The notes under the pieces were generated by a model. That model did no database searches, was not told the origin of the DNA, and worked only from the letters and a program-made list of their open reading frames with translations. Below, in pieces: positions 56,657 to 64,000 of a DNA stretch of 64,000 nucleotides. Origin of the DNA: Basidiobolus meristosporus CBS 931.73 (Eukaryota > Basidiobolomycota > Basidiobolomycetes > Basidiobolales > Basidiobolaceae). Where the stretch lies: positions 122,329 through 186,328 of the forward strand of contig MCFE01000071.1 of NCBI GenBank assembly GCA_002104905.1, written 5' to 3'. Every line of letters begins with the position of its first letter. Position 1 is the stretch's first letter. A program made the translations under genes and the position numbers.

Positions 56657-59002
56657 TTATTGAATTTCAATGTCTCGAAGGTTACCGATGCTGGGTTGGT
56701 AAGCTAATCGGGACATTTCAGCCACCAAGGTGGGAGTAGAAGGACGGGAGGGCTCCCGTTGTCGCACCGGATGGTCCCTTTCTAACAACAATATACGCTG
56801 CTCCATAGCTGCGACATATTGGCATGCATTCTGCATCTCGGCCTCCTTTAAGGAGATTGAGTGTTGGAACTCTTTCTCTTTCAGTTCTGCATACTCCTCT
56901 TGTTGACGTAGGGCAGTTGCCAAAGTAGAGAACTTCGAAGAGAGTTGAGCAGATTCATTCTTGACACACTCCAAGGTCTGGGAAAGGTGATGATTCTCTT
57001 CACGTAGTGCATCAATCAACCTAAGGAGCTCAGCTTGTCCAAGCTGGTCTACATCCCCATCCACCTTGGCATAAGGGGTTTCAGTGGACTTGGTTGGCTC
57101 CATATCCACTGCGATCTTGACATCGCTAGGAGTGTGAGGCATGGAATCCGCTGGAACAGTCTCAGTATCATTATCAACATCTAATGCTGGGAGGGCCTCG
57201 ATAATCGGACTGGCAGCTAGCACCTTGGCCAAGTTGATCTCGGTGAGGTTTGGCGCTTCCTCGTTAGTAGGACTGGCGATCTGAGAGACCTTTCTACTCC
57301 GGCACTTCTTCTTGACTTCGGAAGTATCACTTGGCTCCTCCTCGAATTGTTCCAGTAGCCATTTTTCCTTGTGGGCGGCCACGCGATCCTCGATTTGTCT
57401 TAGCCCCTCCCTAAGAAACAGTTTTCCAAGAACAGAGCCCAGGACAAATCTGCCCACATTGACACCACGAACAAATTCCTGCCATAGATTCTCCTTTTCA
57501 AGAATGACTTCTCTTATCGTTGGATCACGCTTTCTCAAGATTTCCGCCCCGGCCGCATGTTCGCAATCTTCAATAGCTGTCATCCGTTCCTTTAGGGTAG
57601 CAAGTAGAATTTCGGCCAGTTCATGCGAGGTGACCAGTGCCTGAAGGCTCGAAAGAGACCAAGAACGGATGGATGAAGATAACGACTCTAAGCGCTTAAT
57701 GCGTTTCTTGAAATCCTTGTTCGCCGCCTTCTCCAGACGTCCTTGGGTCGTGGGTTGAGATTCCGTGCTCCATACGAGCTTTGTCGCATCTATCTCCGAA
57801 TCTAGCTCCAGCAATCGAGCCTTGAATTCCTCCTCAAGCTTTTTTAATCCGGAATTCACACCAGCAATAAAGGGCTCCAGCTGGACTGGCTTGTGTTGAC
57901 TCGCCTTACTGGTGCAAATCGGGTCTAGACGTTCTAAGAAGCGGTGAACGCTGCTGACCTGGGGCTCGAGGAATTCTTGGCGCCACAGGTTACAGCCATC
58001 ACGCATTTGACCTAGGAAAGTATAAAAGGAGGCATCCACATCGTCCGAGTTCGACCCTCTTGAGAAGAAACGTTTCCCTTTTTTCTTATGGCGCTCCACC
58101 ACTGTGGACCAAAATTCGTTAAATCCGACCAATTTATCCCGATGGTGGTCGTTGAATTGAGCCATTTTCTTCGAGCATCCCTCACCAACGGCCTGGATTC
58201 GGGCAGCCTCAAGCCCCTTCATCTCTTCGAGAAAGGCTGGCACTGGCTGCCAGAGCGAACCTGAGGTTTCCTCCAACTCTTGACTACATTCCTTGAAAAC
58301 CCTCTCGAGGCTTTCATTCACGGAACGACGAGACGTCTCAAGGTCAGCATAGGTGGCATCATCTGGTCGAGTATGAAAGCAGTCAGGGGTGATATGAGAG
58401 ATGATGACATTTTGGGTGATCGAACGCAGGAGGGTGAAGTCTTTCTCTTGGAGCAGTAGGTAGGATCGATCGGCTTCGGTTCTATCCAGAATATGAATGG
58501 GCCCCTCGGCTGCTTCAGCCAATGGCACATAATCGGGGGAGGTATCGAAGCTGATGGGCGAAAAAAGGTCATTGATCGTCTTCAACGTGGATGGCGCGCT
58601 TTGCAGCCATTCTTCTACCACGATAGTGACGTTGGCGAATGAATCCTTCTCGCTAGCCTGGTTGGTATGGACTTGCTGCATCAGCTTCTCGCAGAAGACG
58701 TCAGCGCTCTCGCGTGGAGTTGGCTGTGGATACGCCACGGTAAGTAGAGATTCCTTTCGAATGCGAGAGGCAGAGGGGAAGTGTTTGCGCTGCAAGAGTT
58801 GGCCCCATTCGCGGCAATAAAGGCAGCTGAGCCCGTCGCATGCGCGGAACTTGTTAATTTCCTTCGTGACGTTGGACGGCTCGATCCGAAGGCTCGTGAT
58901 TGGCTTGTGGGTTTCTTTTTGAGGGACATTAGGCTTGGGGCGTAGCGATAGCAATTTGTTCACAATAGCGGCGGCTTTTAAAGGGGTATCGTTGGTGGCC
59001 AT
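56657..59002 (-). CDS. large intronless coiled-coil protein, unrecognised
   Basis: This 781-residue frame has no introns although neighbours have many. The start MATNDTPLKAAAIVNKLLSL at 59002 is the only sensible one. Residues about 55-70 hold a C-x(4)-C-x2-C pattern ('CDGLSCLYCREW'), possibly metal-binding. The middle (about 180-560) is helical, with 'FNEFWSTVVERHKKKGKRFF' and many charged heptads. An acidic, Pro-rich linker (about 575-650) leads to a C-terminal coiled coil ('AELLRLIDALREENHHLSQT', 'EEYAELKEKEFQHSISLKEA'). There is no signal peptide or membrane segment. I do not recognise the family. A structural, cytoskeletal or tethering protein is possible, but that is only inference from coiled coils. 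It could be a retrocopy or simply a long single-exon gene. Confidence 0.75.
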   Translation of the reverse strand: MATNDTPLKAAAIVNKLLSLRPKPNVPQKETHKPITSLRIEPSNVTKEINKFRACDGLSCLYCREWGQLLQRKHFPSASRIRKESLLTVAYPQPTPRESADVFCEKLMQQVHTNQASEKDSFANVTIVVEEWLQSAPSTLKTINDLFSPISFDTSPDYVPLAEAAEGPIHILDRTEADRSYLLLQEKDFTLLRSITQNVIISHITPDCFHTRPDDATYADLETSRRSVNESLERVFKECSQELEETSGSLWQPVPAFLEEMKGLEAARIQAVGEGCSKKMAQFNDHHRDKLVGFNEFWSTVVERHKKKGKRFFSRGSNSDDVDASFYTFLGQMRDGCNLWRQEFLEPQVSSVHRFLERLDPICTSKASQHKPVQLEPFIAGVNSGLKKLEEEFKARLLELDSEIDATKLVWSTESQPTTQGRLEKAANKDFKKRIKRLESLSSSIRSWSLSSLQALVTSHELAEILLATLKERMTAIEDCEHAAGAEILRKRDPTIREVILEKENLWQEFVRGVNVGRFVLGSVLGKLFLREGLRQIEDRVAAHKEKWLLEQFEEEPSDTSEVKKKCRSRKVSQIASPTNEEAPNLTEINLAKVLAASPIIEALPALDVDNDTETVPADSMPHTPSDVKIAVDMEPTKSTETPYAKVDGDVDQLGQAELLRLIDALREENHHLSQTLECVKNESAQLSSKFSTLATALRQQEEYAELKEKEFQHSISLKEAEMQNACQYVAAMEQRILLLERDHPVRQREPSRPSTPTLVAEMSRLAYQPSIGNLRDIEIQ

Positions 59003-59361
59003 CTCTCAACTAACGTTGATAGTAAACGCGGAAAATTGTGCGTGTCTATTAACACTGTGGCAGACTATTTATACAAATTGCTCAGATGTGGCCAACAATA
59101 CACTTGGCTGTGCTTTCAGTGGCCATGAGCTTGGTTAGTTTGCAAGCTGGAGATTGCATCGCAGAGAGCTTGCGCATGAACCAAGTGCACATATTACCAA
59201 CAAATTAAGGTTGACAGATTGGATATTGAATGCATCCAAAAACGTGGCATTAATTATATGCTTGACAGTGTGATTTATTCTATCTGAGGGGAAATCCTAC
59301 ACAGCATATATTGAGATGGCATGATGATCTATAACTAGAGCGAGAAGCCCGCCCATACTTG
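59003..59361. other. intergenic, no gene seen
   Basis: These 359 bases lie between SMN (whose stop is at 59362) and the orphan gene, both on the minus strand. AT-rich sequence is present but nothing else is recognisable. Confidence 0.45.
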
Positions 59362-60685
59362 TCAATGATGCCGACGTCTTGCCTGAGAAAAATCAGTTCC
59401 ACGCTATTCACAGCAATCTTTGTAATGTGCCTACCTGGTAGAGTCCAGTGTAATAACCAGAATAATACCACGCCATTAGTAGATTAGCCAGCTCCTCATC
59501 CTCTGATGAATCCCAAATTTAGCCTATGTTTGGTCAACGATGCACAACCACTATACCTGTCAGTCCTGGCACAGGGGGCGGCGGCGGCGGTGGCTACAAA
59601 GTGGAAATATATTATTAATTACATATATTAATTCCTGCTGCTTGTAAGAATCTTCAAGATACCATTCCCCAGCTTTGTCCAGCCTGTGTATGATTTGTCA
59701 TCTGCAAAGGTAGATTAATACTAGCTTGCTAAAGTAGATTTGCTGAATACAAACTACATTTGGTTGAGGAGGATGCTGAGGTACTGTTGAATACGCATTA
59801 TAAGCTGGATAGGATGAGTATGCTCCAGCTTGTGGTGGTTGCTGTTGGTGGTAGGGGTCTACCGAATGGTCATAGTATCCATAATAGTTTCCATAGTACT
59901 CTGCAGTTGCTTGGGATTCCTGAGCGACGTCGATGAGCACAAACACAAAACCAATATCTATATCCAATTTACCAACCTCCACTTCTACTGCCGATGGTTT
60001 CGGAGGGGTGGCTTTCTTGGTTGTATTTCGAACTAGTCAATCGTTAGGGCGGAGTTGTAGACAAGTCTGAATAGGTCCAATTACTTTTTTCGGCGGGAGT
60101 GGAGGCCTTTTTTGTTGTCTGCAAACCTAGCTGAGCCAAGGGAATTGTGGTACGCTGACGTGTTTAGCTTACCTTGGAAGTGGAAGTTGCCTTAGTCTCC
60201 TTTTCTACTTGTCTAAGGAAGAAATCAATCGACTAGCTAAGCACTCGTAAACCATTCACCCGTACCTTACGCTACCACGCTCAATCGATTTCTTGGCCTC
60301 GGTACTATGATACAACTTTGGGGGCGGTTAGAAACGGAGGGGGAAAAGGGTGCTAATAACCGTACTTCGTATTCTTCAACTGCTGCATCCCACGCAGAAA
60401 TTAGGGCACTATCGTCCCATACGTCTTCGTTCGCCGCCTTAATACTTGTTATTGCTGAACTATCGGCCATCGACTTCGATAACAAAAATGTGCTCCTTCT
60501 ACCTTGTTTTTTCTTCTATCAAATACCACCTGGCATTGCGACTCAGCAGGTGAAGAGCTCTCTTCTGGTTCCTCCTCCGGATCTAACTCCTCCTCTTCCT
60601 CAATCTCGAGTTCCTCCTCACCTGACTCGTTCAATTCCTCCCCGTAGTCAAACGCTTCAGTCTCTGGCTTGTTCGACCTTGCCAT
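59362..60685 (-). CDS. SMN1: SMN homologue (survival of motor neuron), Tudor-less
   Basis: SMN scaffolds Sm-ring assembly on spliceosomal snRNAs. The start at 60685 reads MARSNKPETEAFDYGEELNE, with a very acidic first exon. The Gemin2-binding motif is 'VWDDSALISAWDAAVEEY'. Several tiny Lys/Thr-rich exons follow, then a Tyr/Gln/Pro-rich stretch ('YYGNYYGYYDHSVDPYHQQQ'). After 'GQSWGMV' comes a proline run ('PPPPPPVPGLTG') and the YG box 'LLMAWYYSGYYTGLYQ', which ends the oligomerisation helix. The last exon adds ARRRHH and the stop. No Tudor domain lies between the two conserved ends, as in fission yeast Smn1. About eight introns were placed by eye and the middle exons are approximate. It is head to head with NEDD8, 229 bp apart, which suggests a shared promoter. 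Confidence 0.88.
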
Positions 60686-60914
60686 AACTATAATAAGATA
60701 CTCTGGCAAAGTTCAACCAAAATAAATCAAGTAGATGTCAACATTGGCTGTTCATGCCGAGTCCATATCATGCTTAAACTCGGTTCAATATCTGATTACC
60801 AAAAATCTGAATCTTCAGCCCCTAACCCTAAATCCTGCTTACGTGGGGATTTTTAAAAGCCAACATTCATTTGCCCTGCTTCGTTACGATAGACACCATA
60901 TAGTATTCTTTATA
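60686..60914. promoter_or_regulatory. SMN/NEDD8 bidirectional promoter with telomere-like box
   Basis: This is a 229-bp head-to-head intergenic region. CCCTAACCCTAA at 60820-60831 is a two-unit telomere-like box near the centre. No clear TATA box is seen on either side, as is common for housekeeping pairs. Confidence 0.6.
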
Positions 60915-61475
60915 ATGCTCATTAAAGTGAAGGTAATTTAATATTTACTTTTCAGTTTATAGTCACAAAAACTGACTCTTCTAAACTTTTCAGACACTTA
61001 CTGGAAAAGAGGTAACTTGTGAAAAACGTGCCACTAGCTGATTACTATAGATCTAACCGTCGACAATATGTAACTTCAGATCGAGATCGATATCGAGCCA
61101 AATGATAAGGTTTGTAACGCTCGTTTGGCTCAACATTGACCGAACACTGGCTTATGCTACGTTAAAGATTACCAGAATCAAAGAGCGTGTTGAAGAGAAA
61201 GAAGGCATTCCCCCTGCTCAGCAAAGGTAGCTATGATACTCGAAGCCATAATTTATAAAGCGACAATTACTAACAGTATGTAAACTCTAGATTAATCTTT
61301 GGTGGTAAACAAATGTAAGTGGGCGTTATCAACAACAGACTACGTTAAAACTGTTTGGTGTAACTAAACCCGCCTTGTTTTTACAAGGGCCGATGAAAAA
61401 ACCGCTACTGACTATAATATCGAAGGTGGCTCCGTGCTCCATTTGGTATTGGCACTGCGTGGTGGTTCCTATTGA
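60915..61475 (+). CDS. RUB1: NEDD8 / Rub1 ubiquitin-like modifier
   Basis: NEDD8 is conjugated to cullins and activates cullin-RING ubiquitin ligases. Six small exons give about 78 codons. In order they read MLIKVK, 'TLTGKE' (18 nt), '[10 protein letters not shown]', '[20 protein letters not shown]', 'LIFGGKQM', '[20 protein letters not shown]' and 'LALRGGSY'. The Ala before the C-terminal LRGG (A72 in NEDD8, Arg in ubiquitin) and '[12 protein letters not shown]' identify NEDD8 rather than ubiquitin. The two residues after GG must be removed by a C-terminal hydrolase. The second exon is very short. Intron density is the highest in the window. This is the last gene before the subtelomeric array, only about 2.3 kb from the telomere repeats. 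Confidence 0.93.
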
Positions 61476-61720
61476 TTTCCCTACTTTGCTAAACCGTTAT
61501 ATGCGTTGGAGTCAACTTTATAATAGCAGCTCAACCTAAATAAACATCTTGATGAAATCTATACTTGCCAACACAACTTTCATCATATCATTAAATGTGT
61601 AAAGTGACTTTATATAATATTCTTGAAAGAAAGGCGCCAAGTTTCTGAAGTGTTTTTACTGAGCCAGCCAAGTGTTGTAGATGTAGTAATGCAAATTTAG
61701 GGTATTTTGGATGACTAGAT

Positions 61721-62042
61721 TCTTAGGGGGGGGGAGACAGTCACCAACAGGTGAAATCTTTATTTCAGTTGAAACAAAGAAGCCAGCACTATTGTTGTAG
61801 CTTTGATACAAGAGTGTGCAGCTGAGGGGAATTTGTAGGTAAGTTAATAAGAAGTGATGATAGTTCTTCAGTGCTCAAGACACTGTTCAGTGGAAAGGGG
61901 GGTAGCAAGAGGGGTAAGAATGATTTGTGAACAACATTAATGAGGGGAATACAATAAGGATTGATATTCATCATAAAGGGAGTGTGCTGACTCAAATATT
62001 GCTGCCAAAGGTCTGTAAAGTACTTCAGGTAGGCCAGTTTGG
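61721..62042 (-). mobile_element. 5'-truncated non-LTR retrotransposon (LINE) 3' end, unit 5
   Basis: On the minus strand this unit starts next to CCCTAACCCAAAC, carries a C-terminal frame (61789-61995, ending 'LHTLVSKLQQ') and ends in a 3' tail of AAATAAAGATTTCACC...GGTGACTGTCTCCCCCCCCCTAAG. The tail is shared by all five units of the array. It is the most internal unit, about 245 bp past NEDD8. Confidence 0.65.
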
Positions 62043-62500
62043 GTTAGGGGGGTGGGAGACAATCACCAACAGGTGAAATCTTTATTTCAGTTGAAACAAA
62101 GAAGCCAGCACTACTGTTGCAGCTTTTATACAAGAGTGTTAGAATAGCATGTCTCTAGGGGCATTCAGGGAGATGAGGCATCAAGGAGGTAATACATCAG
62201 ACTGCAAACTTGTCAAGCTTAGTGCAGTCTTCAGTAGTAACAGAGAGAAGTGGTAAGCCAAGTTCCAGGACAGGGAAGATAAACTGCTTGAGTAGAAGGA
62301 GGCAGCTGGGAGCTGAAGTTGTAGGAGGAGTAACAGCCAGTAGCTTGTGGAGTCCCTGTCTTGCCAGGATAATTCTCTTCTTCAGGTGTGCTCCAGAGTC
62401 TAGTCCAGTAGGAAGGAAAGGGAAGCCAAGATATGTAGCAGAAGCCTGAGCAGGTAGAGTGCAGTTTTCCAAGTTGATAGGACAACCCAAAGGTACTGGG
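62043..62500 (-). mobile_element. 5'-truncated LINE with C-terminal reverse-transcriptase frame, unit 4
   Basis: The minus frame at 62197-62523 contains 'ATYLGFPFLPTGLDSGAHLK' and 'ILARQGLHKLLAV', like the region after the LINE reverse-transcriptase active site ('YLG.pF...G'). The unit's 3' tail repeats that of unit 5 and ends CACCCCCCTAACCC. The start of the open frame actually reads through the 3' tail of the neighbouring unit, so it is not a gene. Its 5' end is cut off, as usual for LINE insertions. Confidence 0.7.
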
Positions 62501-62720
62501 TTAGGGGGAGGGAAAGTCACCAAAGTAGGTGAAATCTTTATTTGATTTCAGACAAGTCTAACTACAAATAAAGAAGCCAGCTGGGAATAGAAGATTCCCA
62601 AAGTAAACACTAAGTTGAATATGATTAAATCTAAGCTAAAGTTAAGGCAGTATCCCAGAGTACACTGGAGTTCAGGTTCATGGGGGAGTGAAGTAGATAA
62701 GCTTGAGAGATATAATAATC
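62501..62720 (-). mobile_element. short 5'-truncated element with the shared 3' tail, unit 3
   Basis: About 220 bases end, on the minus strand, in the same AAATAAAGATTTCACC...TCCCTCCCCCTAACCC tail. The body has no frame and does not match the other units well. Confidence 0.55.
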
Positions 62721-63247
62721 TTAGGGGGGAGGAAAGTCACCAAGTGGTGAAATCTTTATTTACTTATGACAAGTATCTAAAGAAGCCATGTTAATCTGAA
62801 GTAATTCCTAGAAAGCTAGGTCTGAGAGATATCTTCCTGGTAAGCCAGGTTTGAGAGTTGAGAAGCTGAGTGGTACTGTATTTCCTAGTTAGCTAGGTCT
62901 GAGAGAGGTTTCCTGGAAAGCCAGGCCTGAGAAGTGAGAATCTGAGTATATCTGAGGTGAGTTGCACTGATTTGCGGTAGCTGAATTGTGGCCGGAATGG
63001 CCAGTAGACTGGTGGAACTGAGAGGAATATCTGGGCGATCACTGGCCAAATTTACTAGGCAAATCTGGCCAATTAGCATTTCAAGGATTTCAGCCAATCA
63101 GAGCCTTTACTTTGCCCGATGGTTGATCAAGCCATCTCCCAATGAGCACACATCAATTTATTGATCAAATTTTGTTGGATCCAGGATTTGAACCCACAAC
63201 CATGGGTATGGAAGGGTTAGGGATAACCACAAGGCTAAGTGTTCTTG
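62721..63247 (-). mobile_element. tRNA-derived SINE, copy 2
   Basis: This is a 527-bp unit read on the minus strand. Its 5' part has Pol III box A (TTAGCCTTGTGGTTA, complement of 63224-63238) and box B (GGTTCAAATCC, complement of 63184-63194), about 30 bases apart as in a tRNA. The body is unique to the two SINE copies. The 3' end is the LINE tail of units 3-5, ending CTTTCCTCCCCCCTAAG. It is about 95% identical to copy 1 (63248-63774) in direct orientation. Confidence 0.75.
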
Positions 63248-63774
63248 GTTAGGGGGAGGAAAGTCACCAAGTGGTGAAATCTTTATTTACTTATGACAAG
63301 TATCTAAAGAAGCCAAGTTAATCTGAAGTAATTCCTAGAAAGCTAGGTCTGAGAGATATCTTCCTGGTAAGCCAGGTCTGAGAGTTGAGAAGCTGAGTGG
63401 TACTATATTTCCTAGTTAGCTAGGTCTGAGAGAGGTTTCCTGGAAAGCCAGGCCTGAGAAGTGAGAATCTGAATATATCTGAGCTAAGTTATACTGGTTT
63501 GCGGTAGCTGAATTGTGGCCGGAATGGCCAGTAGACTGGGGGAACTGAGATGAATTTCTGGGCAATCACTGGCCAAATTTACTAGGCAAATCTGACCAAT
63601 TAGCATTTCAAGGATTTCAGCCAATCAGAGCCTTTACTTTGCCCGATGGTTGATCAAGCCATCTCCCAATGAGCACACATCAATTTATTGATCAAATTTT
63701 GCTGGATCCAGGATTTGAACCCACAACCATGGGTATGGAAGGGTTAGGGATAACCACAAGGCTAAGTGTTCTTG
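63248..63774 (-). mobile_element. tRNA-derived SINE, copy 1, abutting the telomere
   Basis: This is the same 527-bp unit as copy 2. Box A is the complement of 63751-63765 and box B the complement of 63711-63721. Its 5' (tRNA) end joins the telomere repeats directly at 63774/63775. Its 3' end, on the internal side, abuts the tRNA end of copy 2 through GGTTAGGGGG. The tRNA-like head itself contains CCCTAACCC between the two boxes. Confidence 0.75.
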
Positions 63775-64000
63775 GTTAGGGTTAGGGTTAGGGTTAGGGT
63801 TAGGGTTAGGGTTAGGGTTAGGGTTAGGGTTAGGGTTAGGGTTAGGGTTAGGGTTAGGGTTAGGGTTAGGGTTAGGGTTAGGGTTAGGGTTAGGGTTAGG
63901 GTTAGGGTTAGGGTTAGGGTTAGGGTTAGGGTTAGGGTTAGGGTTAGGGTTAGGGTTAGGGTTAGGGTTAGGGTTAGGGTTAGGGTTAGGGTTAGGGTTA
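63775..64000 (+). repeat. telomere, (TTAGGG)n
   Basis: About 37.5 uninterrupted TTAGGG units run in the orientation expected at a right chromosome end (G-strand 3' outward). No variant units were seen. The window therefore ends at or in the chromosome terminus. Confidence 0.97.

Noticed and set aside
63184-63765. tRNA genes next to the telomere
   Set aside because: A and B boxes are present, but no clean cloverleaf or acceptor stem is evident and the unit is repeated with a LINE tail, so a SINE is the better reading.
1-64000. CRISPR arrays, operons or riboswitches
   Set aside because: This is a eukaryotic chromosome end; the repeats seen are transposon-derived, telomeric or microsatellite, with no regular spacer structure.

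Overview
This window is the right-hand end of a fungal chromosome. It ends in about 37 perfect TTAGGG repeats (63775-64000) on the + strand. Coding genes are cut by many short introns (about 45-65 nt, GT...AG), and the set includes a GH18 chitinase, a CRH-type GH16 wall enzyme and Rsc7/Swp82. Together with DMC1, DET1, NEDD8, augmin HAUS3 and a Tudor-less SMN, this points to a filamentous, intron-rich fungus, probably an early-diverging (non-Dikarya) lineage. That placement is inference; no rRNA or other taxonomic marker is present.

Layout. Bases 1-13.2 kb are an AT-rich transposon graveyard almost without CpG. It holds two degraded tnp2/Plavaka-like transposases, a family of two repeat modules (here P and Q) in three copies of mixed orientation, and many unclassified duplicated fragments. 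From 13.7 to 61.5 kb is a compact block of about 19 genes: DMC1; GH18 chitinase; two convergent AAAP amino-acid transporters; DET1; a Cid1/TUT-type nucleotidyltransferase; a PFK26-like 6-phosphofructo-2-kinase; a PAS-GATA (WC-2-like) regulator; MPC2; an Rsc7/Swp82 protein carrying PHD fingers; HAUS3; SNF12/SMARCD; an intronless hexokinase; a SANT-domain protein; importin IPO5/Kap121; methylmalonate-semialdehyde dehydrogenase; a CRH-like GH16; an intronless 781-residue orphan; SMN; and NEDD8. From 61.7 kb to the telomere lies a head-to-tail array of 5'-truncated LINE fragments and two tRNA-headed SINE copies. All share one 3' tail, and each 3' end abuts TTAGGGG.

How the genes relate. Two SWI/SNF-type subunits (the Rsc7-PHD protein and SNF12) flank HAUS3 within 10 kb. 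DET1 and NEDD8 both belong to cullin-RING ligase biology, which is absent or reduced in many yeasts. MPC2, hexokinase, PFK2 and MMSDH are central-carbon genes. Many pairs are divergent, and several shared upstream regions carry a telomere-like AACCCTAA box.

The most notable signals are the telomere-anchored LINE/SINE array, the Rsc7-PHD architecture, an 11-nt micro-exon in the TUT gene, the RSGES active site of the PFK2 protein, and the extreme CpG depletion of the repeat blocks. Exon structures were spliced by hand from conserved protein motifs and have not been checked against transcripts.
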